Below, one piece after another: positions 1 through 10,099 of a stretch of 64,000 nt of DNA. The position numbers and the translations under genes are program-made. Below the pieces are notes generated by a model, which ran no database searches, was not told the DNA's origin, and worked only from the letters and a program-made list of their open reading frames with translations. How positions within the stretch are numbered: the first letter of the stretch is position 1; the number at the start of each line of letters is the position of its first letter. This DNA comes from Phytophthora colocasiae (Eukaryota > Oomycota > Peronosporomycetes > Peronosporales > Peronosporaceae), in the NCBI GenBank assembly GCA_018806915.1, contig JAGKQI010000035.1, forward strand, positions 62,001 to 126,000, read 5' to 3'.

Positions 1-128
1 TACCCTTTGCCGTTGGCTTGGACACGGTGTTTGGCGCAGATTCGACAGCGCCATCGGTCGTCAGGTGCAGGCGAGAAGATGGTAGATGTCAGCTGCTTGT
101 TCGTCGGATGTGCCGATGTCGCGTTCAT
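1..128 (-). CDS. BED-type zinc finger N-terminus, cut by window edge
   Basis: On the minus strand an ATG at 128 opens a 42-codon frame that runs off the left edge. After a Ser/Thr/Pro-rich start it reads DDRWRCRICAKHRVQANGKG. The Trp-x-Cys-x-x-Cys spacing followed by a basic/Gly stretch resembles the first half of a BED zinc finger, the DNA-binding head of hAT-type transposases. The His-x-His half would lie outside the window. It points away from the hAT remnant at 3.3 kb, so it is not that element's missing start. Too short for certainty. Confidence 0.4.
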   Translation of the reverse strand, partial: MNATSAHPTNKQLTSTIFSPAPDDRWRCRICAKHRVQANGKG

Positions 129-811
129 TGTGGTCGAGTGTAGATCTCGGTGGCAGCAAAAGCTTGCGCAGAGAGGACAAGAAGGGCGACAAATTGGGCT
201 TGAAGCAGTCGATCGGGGTCTTCGGCTTGGGGGCACTTGGTGTCGAGCTCGCGAATTGAAGAATGACTGCGTAGATAGAGAACGACAGCTCTTTCAGCGT
301 GGGCTGCTCGTGGTTGAGGTCTGGAGCTCGTTGTGGACCTCGTGTGCTACGTCAACAGTGTCTTGGGTTCTTCTAGTGCCTTCACTGGACCGCTTCCTAC
401 GGCAAACTGCGGCTGATCCCATTTTCGAAAATTAAGGGGGCCCATCACCTCGAGGGAATTGGCAAGCGCAATCACAATACATAAAAAATCAAATTAATTT
501 TTTCCGAGCACTGGTACGCGCCGACTCATTAACCTGAATATACAGAAATAAAAACAGGTTAACTTGGATTGTAGTACTGTGTGTACATACGATGAAATGA
601 TATCGTAGTAATATTGATCCTCTAGTGTCATGCTAAGACCGTTCCCTTGGGCTTGTATCGCGGTGGTGCGCTCTCGTCACTCGCGTCTCCGCTACGAGCA
701 TGCCTTCTGTCTAGGTGCCAAGTTTTGCCGTTGATTTCGTCACTATTGGATGGTTGTTTGAACCAGCTTATGTCACTTATATTCGTTGTTCAAACAAAGT
801 ACGTCTGCAAC
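129..811. other. Intergenic, no gene recognised
   Basis: No coding region with recognisable motifs was found on either strand. The part from about 470 to 620 is AT-rich and precedes the 3' end of the minus-strand esterase gene, so it may hold that gene's transcript end. Confidence 0.4.
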
Positions 812-2393
812 TTAGCAGTACGTGGGAATATCCACAGTAGGCTCGGTAGTGGCTGGAGCCGTCGTCGACGCGGCTGGGGTGCCTGCTGGGGTCGCAGTAG
901 GAGCTGCCGTCTGACTGCCGTTGTTTGAGTCGGAAGAAGCCTTTGAGCTGCTCGAGCTGAATGTAGGAGCAGACGTCTGGCTGTTGGACGCCTTCGAGCT
1001 GCTACCACTCGACGAGCTCGAAGTCACTGGTATTTTAGTAGCACTGGCAGTCGTACTAACTGGAGTTTCCGTAGGTGCCGTAGTTTGACTGCCACTTGCT
1101 GAAGACGACGAGACCTGAGAACTCGCCAAACTTCCAACAGATCCGCTGGATGAGTTACTCGAGCCGGAAAGCCATGCATTCAACACGTCGCCTAGTAGCT
1201 GTCCCTCCAGATCCTCCGCGCTCTCGTAAGTATTGCCGGTGAGCCACACGTGCTGCTCACTGTCGATATTGAAGCGGGAGACATTCATCACCAACGAATA
1301 CGCATCCAGGATCTCCGTCATGTTGCCGTAAAACTCATCAGCTGGAAGCAAATTAGTGAACGGGTACCCAGCGATCCCCAGCAGTACCAGCTGGTAGAAC
1401 TTGCGCTGGGTTTTGTCAGCAATACTGTCGATGAAGAGCCACTCAGCACCTGGCGCCTCGTTCATTAACGATGTGATCATTTCAATGACAGTGGCCGTCT
1501 CTGCTTCACACTCGGCAGCCATCGCATCAGGGAAGCCGAGTAGTCCGCAACCTCCGTAGTAGTTAATCAGCTGGCTTGCAGCCACCTTGTACTCCGGGAA
1601 GACACCAACATAGCTGTCTGCCAGCACCTGAAACTTGGTCGACTTCGACTCCACCTCCCACGTCTTGGCCACGTACGCAGACCACATCTGAGCACCAAGT
1701 GAACCAGCACTGTATCCTCCAACGACGATCTGCTCCGGGTCCGGGTAGTTCTCCAACGCCCACTTCAACACCGCCATCGTGTTGTTGTAGCCGTTCATGT
1801 ACATGCCTTGGTTCTGGCCCAAACACTGTTTGTTACCCAGAGCTTGGTTGTAGACGCTCTCGTACGGCTCCAGGTACTTGTTGCCTACGAACAAGTCTCC
1901 CGTGCAGTACGGCAAGTACACGATGTTGTAGTCGTTGAAGACGTTGCCGTCCAGCGTGCGGTTCATAATGCCCGTGTCGGTCACCGTCGCTTGGGTGGTG
2001 ATGAGTGCACTCGACCCGAGTTGGCACTGGAGTGCGAAGTCGCACGTGTACTTGTCGACACAGGCACCACCACCCTGGAAGAACAACAGCAGCTTTTTCT
2101 TGTCCTGGTTGGCGGCAGGGAAGACCTGGAAGAAGTACGTCGAGTTGGACTCCGAACGTCGTCACGGTGTCGGTGTAGTCGTCGAAGGCGCCTCTTGTGT
2201 CGCCTCCAGGGTAGATGAGGACGCTTCCATCGTCGGTGGAGACGGTGAGCGAGTCGATGGTGCAAGCGTTTGAGTCCGTGACTTCACAGGGGCTGGAGTT
2301 AGCCTGGATTGCGAGCACCGGGAGAGGCAGAGAGAGCCAAAAGGAACCTGGTAGTGTGCGTGAAGGAGACCATAATCTACGGATGCTTGTCAA
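812..2393 (-). CDS. Pectin-acetylesterase/Notum-like secreted esterase, frameshifted
   Basis: A carboxylic-ester hydrolase of the pectinacetylesterase/Notum family. In plant-pathogenic oomycetes such enzymes are secreted and remove acetyl groups from pectin. The 424-residue main frame starts inside the family core (FFQGGGAC) and holds the nucleophile elbow GGYSAGS, several spaced Cys, and a possible catalytic His in SEQHVW. It ends in a Ser/Thr-rich tail of about 120 residues (SSSSSKASS-type, TAAPTATP) that closes on VDIPTYC. The N-terminal part, including a hydrophobic signal-peptide-like segment ending in LAIQA, lies in another frame from 2393 to about 2154. A one-base indel near 2150 therefore splits the gene. 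ATGs at 2393 and 2373 are alternative starts; the 2373 start gives a more typical signal peptide but needs a second shift near 2345. A sequencing error is as likely as a true pseudogene. Confidence 0.8.
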
Positions 2394-3116
2394 TGCCGCT
2401 GCAAGGCGATAGAACTTGGAGCGTCAAGGAAAATTCAGGAATGAACGGAGAGGTCTGCTAATCGGAGGAGACATGTCGACGGACCTTCGCACTGGGTAAC
2501 TGACTGCAGAAAGCAAACTCTCTATCAAGCCCAGTCTCTACGAGCTCCTATCACTCTGATCTCCATTGCATCATGTCGGGCATTACAGCGGAGACGTTGA
2601 TTATGGCGATCCTTTGAGGTGGTCGTAGCATTGTCAAGAGGTCGAGCTGACTGACTTTCAGTGTGTTCCACGCACAGTTTCTTTCGAGTGGCCCACTCGG
2701 AGTGGGCATTGCAGTATGGGCTCCATACTATGCAGTCATTGCGTCGACCGGGCAGCACTCTTGCTAGTCGTCTGGGGTCAACCTCTCTTCCCCAATCCCC
2801 CGAACTCGGAGTCCGAACCTAGACCATGTATACTGTACATTAATATCCGTATTGTATCCGGACCTTTAGCAAATTTCTGTACAGTGAGCGACATATATTA
2901 ATGCGGATTCACAAAAATATGTCGCTCAGTGTGCTCCCACGCGTGTATACTTTTCCGGATATAATTTCAACCATATCCGGAATCAGCTGCTGCTGCAACT
3001 TTAACCCTGTTTCTCTTGGATCTACTATAGTAGGCCCTGGTACAGTGGCAGAAATTACTGAGGCACTAGTAACTCGGCTCAATCGTTACCTGATCTTCCA
3101 TCCCTTCTAATCTGGC
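2394..3116. other. Intergenic with hairpin and Gypsy-like tail motif
   Basis: No gene recognised. The segment holds the 12-bp stem at 2885-2928. Around 2948-2985 it has paired TTCCGGATA/TATCCGGAATC motifs resembling the stretch just before the 3' LTR of the Gypsy element near 28.35 kb, possibly a relic of a related element. Confidence 0.35.
2885..2928. repeat. 12-bp perfect inverted repeat (stem-loop)
   Basis: TGAGCGACATAT at 2885-2896 pairs with ATATGTCGCTCA at 2917-2928 around a 20-base loop. It could be a MITE relic or a structured transcript end; nothing nearby decides this. Confidence 0.6.
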
Positions 3117-3130
3117 CAGGGTTCTTAAAT
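3117..3130 (+). repeat. Candidate hAT terminal sequence
   Basis: CAGGGTTCTTAAAT resembles the CAGGG-type ends of hAT transposons and lies 163-176 bp upstream of the hAT transposase remnant. No matching right end (AAGAACCCTG type) was found downstream, so the assignment is tentative. Confidence 0.3.
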
Positions 3131-3292
3131 CGCAAGTTTCCGAGACCACTTGGGAGGGATGGGAGCATCAGTGGGAGGTATAGTGGAATTTTTAGTATAA
3201 ATGATGGAACTTTTGTTATTTTTCTCTTCAAACAGCACATATTTCCATTAAGCGTTGAAGCACGCTGGAGATGTTGGCAAGATCGCAGTTTC

Positions 3293-4096
3293 ATGGAAAG
3301 AATGGTGTCAGAACGCGGATTTCTGAGCGCCCCGACGAAGGCAAAGAAGGCTACAAGACGCGCTGTATTTGACTTTGTCACGAGCAAGGCGCTAGTATCG
3401 CAATTGCAGAAAGCTGTCAGGATTTTGGAGCCGCTTGTCAAATACCAGTGCCGTTTTGAAAAAAACAGCACTACGGCGTCCGAGGTGTTCGACATGTTTT
3501 TATCTTTGCCTGGCGAAATTGCTGTACCTCCGTTGACAACGAATGAGCAAGACGCGGTGAAGTCCAAGATAACAGCCCGTTTCAATTTTGTATATGGTGA
3601 TGCACATGGTGTGGGCCACCTACTTGATCCGCGTTTTGCAGGCAAGGGGATGGATTTAAGTACGAGAGCAAAGGTTGAGCTGTTCGTCGCTACATGGCAC
3701 GGTGATGATAATGCTGATGCCGTAGCAATCGAGTTGAGCAAATATCACGGGTTTGTGACTGCAACGAAGGGATCGCACAAAATGCAGCTGATCAAGAAGA
3801 AGAAGATCTCGGTGGCTGACTTTTGGAGCGGTTTAAGCTCTTTTCCGCTCTTACAAGCTATTGCCGAAATCGTTTTCAACTCCAGTGCAGCGGCTGAACG
3901 AAACTTTTCAACTCACAAGTTCGTACATTCGACTCTGCGCAATAGACTGGCTCCTGAATGCGTCGAAAAGCTTGTGCATATCTACTTCAACTCAAAAAAT
4001 TGCTCCACTGACGAGCTGGAGTTTCTCGACCAGTTTGTGCCGTTGGAGGAGGATGAAGATGCTGGAACCCAGAACGAGGACTTTATCTACTACTAG
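3293..4096 (+). CDS. hAT transposase, C-terminal portion
   Basis: A clean 267-codon frame with the hAT C-terminal dimerisation region. It contains SSAAAERNFSTHKFVHSTLR (about residues 196-215), then RNRL and EKLVHIYFNSK, and ends in an acidic tail. The upstream portion (VFDFVTSKALVSQLQKAVRI, EPLVKYQCRFEK) matches the region before the dimerisation domain. Full hAT transposases are about 600-800 residues, so the BED finger and most of the RNase H-like core are missing. Readable coding continues a few codons upstream of the ATG, as expected for a 5'-truncated copy. It is probably an inactive remnant, although this part has no frameshifts, unlike its neighbours. Confidence 0.85.
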   Translation: MERMVSERGFLSAPTKAKKATRRAVFDFVTSKALVSQLQKAVRILEPLVKYQCRFEKNSTTASEVFDMFLSLPGEIAVPPLTTNEQDAVKSKITARFNFVYGDAHGVGHLLDPRFAGKGMDLSTRAKVELFVATWHGDDNADAVAIELSKYHGFVTATKGSHKMQLIKKKKISVADFWSGLSSFPLLQAIAEIVFNSSAAAERNFSTHKFVHSTLRNRLAPECVEKLVHIYFNSKNCSTDELEFLDQFVPLEEDEDAGTQNEDFIYY

Positions 4097-4233
4097 TCGT
4101 CAGACTTGTGTGTAGGAATGCGCTCTTGATCGACTTTTCATGGTGGTAATGAATAAAGTTCGGCGAAATTTCTTGTGGTTTATTCCTTATTCCAGGGGCT
4201 TGTGGGTGGGACGTGGTTTATTCCATATCCCGA

Positions 4234-4600
4234 TTATTCCGTCCCATACTCCCGCGAACCGCAACTGTTGTGTTTCATGATGACTTGCATCTCCGCGCGG
4301 GCGTTGTCGGTAGTACAGCGTCGTGAATTCATCACAAAGACTCCAGTCGAGAAGACGCGTTCTTGTAAAGCGTTCGAAAGACTTCGTCCAAGCCCAACAC
4401 GGGCGAGTGCAACGATTGGCGGTAATGTGGAACATCTATTGAGATGCCATACGAGTCCACGCAAACTTGACTGTAGGACAGAGTCACGTCCGATGCTTGG
4501 CGACTGGATGGCTCTGTTCCGCAGTCATCAGAGGGTCTATTTCCCCCACTCTCGTAGGTACTTCGCAGGATAGTATTCGGCGAGACATTGGCCACAGATT
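4234..4600 (-). pseudogene. Second, different hAT-type transposase remnant
   Basis: The minus strand encodes SNALQERVFSTGVFVMNSRR followed by CTTDNARAEMQVIMKHN, a hAT dimerisation-domain pattern (SAxxERVFSTG ... ARAEMQVxxKHN). It is of a different subfamily from the plus-strand hAT copy at 3.3 kb. Coding similarity upstream (toward 4600) is spread over two frames, and the Trp/Pro-rich part before the motif is badly degraded. Only the last 120 or so residues can be followed. Confidence 0.6.
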
Positions 4601-4971
4601 TGTCCTTCCACTGGTCAACACAGGCCGCACTACAATAGCTACAACGTGTATGAATAGGAGGGTCAGAGTGGTAATAGTAAAAATAATAGTATTGTCAAAT
4701 ACTCACCGCACAGCAATATTACCAGGGTCAAACAGGTCGTTCGACCAGAGATGATGAACTGGACGCAAACATTTGAGCAAGGATCCATGGCCGCCAGCTC
4801 GGGGTTGATACATCCGATGAAGGCGCACTTCATAATCGGCTCGGTCAGTTTGGGTGGTGTTTCTCGATTGTTTGGGCGTAGCAAAGTAAATTGTAAAGTG
4901 ATCCTGTGGGAATGTGAAGCAAGCTCGATCTTGCTTACGACAGCAACCAGCACGTCAAACTAGCGGAAACC
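4601..4971. other. Intergenic, no gene recognised
   Basis: Between the hAT remnant and the first Copia LTR. A 70-codon plus frame (4751-4963) and a 96-codon minus frame overlap here, but neither shows a recognisable motif. Confidence 0.4.
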
Positions 4972-5310
4972 TGATCCCGAGGTGGCTACATTCCGAGATG
5001 GCTACACTACGAGCATAAAGATGTCGCTTGAGTTAGAGCCTAGAAGGATACGGGACAAGACGATCTGCGCACTGTTGAAGTGAGATGAGTAAGACCAAAG
5101 GGGGTTTTACTGTTGAAGGTGCTGGTTAGGCATGTCCAACGGGTTTTCCCTCCTCGTGTACGACACGTAATATGCGATAGCTATTTGACTAATGTCATTG
5201 TAAGTTTTGCTTTACTTGAGGAATTGCTTCTCGCCTTACTATACGTGCAGCAAGCGCCTACGCGTCCTGCGCAGTGCAGTGGCAAGCAACTACCAGTAAG
5301 CTTGCCGCTA
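4972..5310 (+). repeat. Copia 1, 5' LTR
   Basis: Starts TGATCCC and ends GCCGCTA. It matches 15477-15817 along its length with scattered single-base differences. Confidence 0.85.
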
Positions 5311-5325
5311 GGTTATGAGCCCAAG
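5311..5325 (+). other. Candidate primer-binding site of Copia 1
   Basis: GGTTATGAGCCCAAG directly follows the 5' LTR, where a tRNA primer site is expected. It loosely resembles the initiator-Met type TGGTATCAGAGC. Position supports it more than sequence. Confidence 0.4.
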
Positions 5326-5348
5326 GTTAGCTCAAGGACGGAAGTAAG

Positions 5349-6656
5349 ATGAGCAGTAATACAAGTCAAGTGCCAACAAGTCAACAAAATGCGAGCCAGA
5401 GTACTACTAGTTCAAGCTCGGGTACATCTGCAAATACCGCAGTACAGTCTGTAATGACACCATCGTCTACTGGAGTGGCTAGAGGACACTCTTCAGTAGT
5501 GACGGCAGGAATTTCTAGTCAACCTGGTGGAGAACAAATACTGTGATGCAAGTACCGAAACGATGGGTAGTAGCAAGCCACCCAAATTCGATGATACCTT
5601 TGAAGTGTACCAGATGCGACTTAAGTTGTATTTGGTGCAAAGAGATTCATGGGGTGAGGTGACTGGAGCTGAAACCCGACACACGACGGATCCAGTGTTG
5701 CAGCGTCATTTTGATCATCGAAATCGGTTAGCCATGGAGACTATAATTCGTGGAGTAAATGAGCTGATGCGCAAAAAGTGTGCAATTTCGACACTGCCAA
5801 AGAGATGTGGGAAAATCTAACAGCGGAGAAGACCCAGAGAGTTTTTTCTTATGCAGTTCACTTGAAGCGCGAGCTGTATACGCACTCGTATACACCGGGA
5901 AGGAAGATGGCTGATTATATTCAAGAGATGAACTCTCTTCGTCAGCGATTGCAGCACATGGGAAATAGTTTCGTGATTCAAGACAATGAGATGTCCCAGT
6001 TGCTGTTGATGGTGGTTTGTGCGGTACATCGGAAAGTAGTGACTCAATTTGACTTTTCTTTTCGACAAGGGATTCGTCCTAGTCTACAGCAAGTGAAGAA
6101 CGCCTTACTTTCACGGGACGAAATGGAAAAGATGGCTACGGATTCTGCAGCAAGTAGTGGCGCACCGAATGGCAACAACGGAGTAGCTATGCATATTGGA
6201 CAGCGGTTTCAAAGCCGGAACTCGGGTCAAGGGTCAACTTCTGGGTCTAACCAAGGCCAGAAGGAGCAGGTGCAGTCTACTGGCGCAGGAAAACGGCGGG
6301 CAGTTCGTTGTTATCATTGTCATAAGTTAGGACATATGCGACGAGACTGTTGGCATTACAAGAATAAGCAGACAAAAACTCAGCAGTCGAAGAATAATTC
6401 GCAGAATAAGGAGAAGAAGAAGGCCAAAAAGGACAAAGGTGGAAACAATGAAGCTCGATCGAATAATTCACCGACTACTGGTACAGCTGGCTACATGCGA
6501 TTTGTGGAGACTGTGAAGGATGAAGAAGAGAGCAGTAGCAGCAGTAGCTCGGAAGGTGAAGGCTTCGTTGGAATGGCGATACGTAAAGACAGACACGGCT
6601 CCAGAGGTAACTGGATGTTGATCTGGCACAACGTCACACGTTTGTACGGAGCGTGA
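5349..6656 (+). pseudogene. Copia 1 gag
   Basis: The gag region begins with a Ser/Thr/Gln-rich ATG frame at 5349, continues in a second frame from about 5527 (FDDTFEVYQMRLKLYLVQRD, a Copia gag N-terminus) and a third from 5778. The third holds the gag core (MADYIQEMNSLRQRLQHMG) and one CCHC zinc knuckle, CYHCHKLGHMRRDC, at 6309-6350. A Lys/Asn-rich linker and an acidic Ser run follow. At least two frame changes make it non-coding as given. Confidence 0.85.
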
Positions 6657-7238
6657 GCTGTTTACGAGTATGAAAAAGTCAAAAGCCTCTTCAAAGTGTG
6701 GAATGGAGGTGTTACGCAGGGAAATTTGTGTGGCACTGTGGTAATTGATGCGGTTGATGCACGGAGTCAAACTGAATTGTCTTTTGAGCTGAATAGCGTG
6801 GAATTTTCTCCGTCTGGACCTGTTAATTTACTTAGTCTTGGTCTCTTGTTGGAATCAGGCTGGGTGTTGACCACAAGCAATCCAAATGAACTACCACGGA
6901 AGATGTTCCTGGCTTGTGAAGGACAATGTTTGGAATTTATTTTTCATGGACAGCATTACTGGTTAAACAATGGAAATTTCTGAGACAATGAAGCATTTGT
7001 GATGTCAGTCGTTAGTTCTGATGCAAGTCCTTTGATGCGATGGCACGAGCATTTAGCTCACTTGAATGAAGCTTCGCTCAAGTACATGACCAAGAACAAT
7101 GTAGTGAAGGGAATGTCGCTTTCGTCAGTGCAGCTGAGAACTAAACTGAAATGTTTTAGTTGTATGGCAGCAAAACGGAGACGGATGACGTTTGGAGACG
7201 TAATGACAAGCGAACGAAAGTCAACTTCGAGCGTTTGA
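6600..7238 (+). pseudogene. Copia 1 protease and GAG-pre-integrase region
   Basis: A broken aspartic protease followed by the integrase zinc-binding leader. Around 6617-6650 an SGTTSHVC-like stretch, the D-S/T-G active-site neighbourhood, is out of frame with the preceding WML because of an indel at the catalytic Asp codon. VNLLSLGLLLESGW at 6820-6860 is the usual end of a Copia protease. WHEHLAHLNEASLKYM ... CFSCMAAKRRR at 7030-7190 is the HHCC GAG-pre-integrase module. Confidence 0.75.
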
Positions 7239-8054
7239 CGTCTGACGTTTGCGATATGAGCAAATACTTGCCTGGCCTAGGAGGAACGCGCTACTTTCAG
7301 CTAATTCACGATGAGGGGTCGCGATACGTGTGGCGCTACATCCTGAAGAACAAAAGTGAAGCAGCAGGAAATACACGGCGGCTAATTGCTGAATTTTTGG
7401 CTGATGGTAAGAGGGTTTCGACGTTCACAAGTGACGGAGGAGGTGAATATATGACTAGCAAGTTGAAACTTTTCTTGGAAGAGAAAGGAATTGTGTTTAT
7501 TCCGACGCATCCGTATACGCCACAAGAGAACTGTCTCGTAGAAAAGACGAATGGAGTTCTCGTGAATAAGATGCGAGCAGTCATGCATGCTGCTAATTTA
7601 CCGCTGGTGTTGTGGAATGAAGTCCTACGGTATGTCGTGGAAGTGTACAATCTGACGCCTACGAAAGCTTTGAATGGAATTATGCCCACTGAAGTATTGA
7701 CAGACTTGAAACCGGACATCAGTCCACTGAAAGTGTATGGCTGTATAGGCTATGTGTTTGTACCAAAAGAGAAACGAAAGAACAATCTCTCGTCGAAAGC
7801 TGAGCCGGCACTATTCCTCGGATTTCCTAAGACCAAGCATGGCTACCGGTTACTGGATCTGCGTACGGGGAGGATAGTGGAAGCCCGCGACGTCAAGTTC
7901 CGTGAGGATGTGACTGTCGAGCGCACATATCTTAATGCGTTGTTAAAAGGCAGACAGCATTATTACCCCCAAATTCCGTTCGTTCCGCTTCCAGTGGAAT
8001 ATGTTGCAGAGCGGTCGGTGAGAATGAATGCTGTTAAGGATGTTCGAGAGACTG
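7239..8054 (+). CDS. Copia 1 integrase
   Basis: A continuous stretch covering the integrase core: TSDVCDMS (first Asp), FTSDGGGEYMTSKLK (second Asp), and TPQENCLVEKTN carrying the Glu. Then come VVEVYNLTPTKAL, YGCIGYVFVPKEKRKN, KAEPALFLGFPKTKHGYRLL and VEARDVKFRED, which are typical Copia integrase C-terminal signatures. The frame is open back to about 7160. It is cut at 8055 by the piggyBac insertion; codons after that belong to the inserted element until 13829. Confidence 0.85.
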
Positions 8055-8068
8055 TTAACCCTTTCGCG
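8055..8068 (+). repeat. piggyBac 1 left TIR with TTAA
   Basis: TTAA target copy followed by CCCTTTCGCG, mirrored exactly at the right end. Confidence 0.9.
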
Positions 8069-8455
8069 GTAAAAGGGCTATTTCTTCGCCATATGAGGCA
8101 TATTACAAAACAAGGTGGAGATCAACCCGGTAAAAGGGCGAGAAAATCGTCTTCGGGCACCACAGCTGTTTTAGTCTACCGTGTTTTATTTCTTCCAATT
8201 ATTATTATTTGAATTTTTTCAGATCAAACTAGTCTTGAGAGGTGGCTTTCGTGCAGGCGTTCTGTTCATTTTCACGATCTCACTTTTTTTTTCTTGCAGC
8301 ACATAGCACACGAAATTCCCATCTTAAATATATCTTGCAGTGATAAATGAGTGGCCTTGATGCAGAAGAACTGACATAAAAAGTTTAAAATGAATGCACC
8401 ACTACCTGCCAAACACTGCATACAAACCTTGAGATGTATGCACTCTAATATTACC

Positions 8456-9302
8456 ATGCGGACAAGCTTCGAGGACTGGGAGGACAAGCAGCTAGCGCAA
8501 TTTGCGCTTCAGTTCGAGCTAGAAGGCTTACGATAACATGGAGCTACGTGGCACGGTGGATAGCTAAGTCAAAGCGTACACCAGGAGAGCTGCGGTTACG
8601 GCTGAAGAGTCTGAAGCGGACGTATGGCAAGACGATGAGGGAGTTTCCGCCGTGTTTTTTTGGAGATATCAAGCACTCAAGTACATCTCGCACGATTGTG
8701 GCTGGCCGGCACCTCACACTGCTCGAGTCTAAGCAACGTAGTTGGCATCGCTCCCACCAATACGTCTCCAACGGTTGTTGAGCAGGAGCGTGCCCATTCG
8801 AAGCCGCCACTGACCGAGAAATTGCATGCCACTCGGGTGGAACGCGCCAAAGAGGCACCGCTTCTGTCGCGCTCTTCGCCACACTCCCAGCTGGAATCAA
8901 CTCCGCCAGCAAAGCCTAAATCCGCTGTCGAAACTTGCGCGACGAGTGCGCCACGATCAGAAGACGCCCTGTTGGGTCTGGAACGAAGCTACTCAAGTCA
9001 TGTCTACGAGTGAGTAGAGGAGATGCCCGCCAGTTTACTGGCCAAGTCCACAGCAACGCTGGAGAGGTTCTTCCGCTGGTGTTGGCGACCTACTCGACGC
9101 GATGGGGCCAGTCCGCGACAATAACATTTTTCTCGACATTGGAGCAGGAATCGGCAATGTGATCACTCAAATTGCGCTCACTATCGCCGCCAAATCATGC
9201 ATAGTAATCGAGGTGCGGCCTGAGCTGTGTGCGCTGCCACTGAAACGCACCTCGAGGCTTTTTGTTCTCAGTATGCACTCCTACGAAAAGTCAGCATGGT
9301 AG
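8456..9302 (+). pseudogene. Myb/SANT plus DOT1-like methyltransferase gene (transposon cargo), frameshifted
   Basis: From ATG 8456 the frame reads FEDWEDKQLAQFALQFELEG, shifts near 8532, and continues WSYVARWIAKSKRTPGELRL, RLKSLKRTYGKTMREFPPCFF. This is a Myb/SANT-like DNA-binding pattern. After a Ser/Pro-rich linker (8750-8990) comes RQFTGQVHSNAGEVLPLVLA, then in the next frame DNNIFLDIGAGIGNVITQIA and CIVIEVRPELC. The FLDIGAGIGNV motif preceded by a GQxHSxAGE segment fits the SAM-binding fold of DOT1-type histone H3-K79 methyltransferases. At least two frame changes break it, and it stops at 9300 before the end of a full DOT1 fold. The domain pairing suggests a chromatin-acting protein. The assignment rests on motif reading only. 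Confidence 0.6.
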
Positions 9303-9830
9303 CGGTGGATGTGCAAGATGCAGCGCTATCATCCAAGAGAGGCCAAGAGCCGCTTTCAGCTGGTTCATGAGGCGGGGTTCTGCCATGAGCTGCAACGCGT
9401 CGTATAGTATAGGTCGCTGGTTAGCCCCAGCGTCCGGAATTATATCCTGGACGGTGATGTCGGCGCGAGCAATTATGCGCAATCCCTGGTGCCCCACGCC
9501 GCCGTACAGGCTCTTAATATGCATGTATGCGTAGCTGGGGGCCACGCGTGATGTACTGAAGTTCCTTTGTTCGATGGCGGTACAGCCGCACAGATCTGCG
9601 GCAAACTTGATGTTGGCACCGGCCGAGATGTGGCCGTTCTGCATGAAGCGCTTGATAGCTGTGTCTGAGTGGAGCAAGATCTTTAACAGCGTGCCCATCT
9701 CGGCGCCGAAGCCGTGTCGGCTGTGCCGATGGTGCTGGGCGCTGCTAGCGACCGTCATACAGCTTGGAGATGACGATACCGTGTCGTCCAGACGAAGCCG
9801 GCACTGACGACCGTGAGCACCTTGTCTCGT
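9291..9830 (-). pseudogene. Unassigned minus-strand coding stretch, possibly SET-domain N-terminal part
   Basis: The minus strand is open and reads YMHIKSLYGGVGHQGLRIIA then RADITVQDIIPDAG and ILYDALQLMAEPRLMNQLKA. G-x-GL-x-x-ARxDIxxxDII is reminiscent of the start of a SET domain (GxGLFAxxDIxxGExI). The catalytic NHxC and post-SET parts are not visible downstream. The same open frame continues upstream from the piggyBac zinc region, so it may instead be an accidental extension. It converges on the DOT1-like gene. Confidence 0.25.
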
Positions 9831-10099
9831 GAATGCGCTCGTCTTGCTCCAGGACGGCGTTGAACGGGTCGTCCACGCTTGCCCAGCTGTTGTTTGCCTC
9901 GTTCTTGCTACCGATGACATTGCAGCTACTACGGAAGTTTTAACTGGCTCCGTGCTGAACGGTGTCAACGCAGCATTCATATCGATTCGCCTAGCAGCAG
10001 CCGGCGGTAAATCACTGGCAGTTGTTGACGTGGAGTCATTATCGGCAGTGATATTACAGCCGCTGGCGCCACTCAGTGCTAAGTCACTAGCAACTGCAC

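Noticed and set aside
7..435. 142-codon plus-strand open frame at the left edge
   Set aside because: No motif. The opposite strand at 1-128 gives a more convincing BED-like Cys motif, so this is probably a chance frame.
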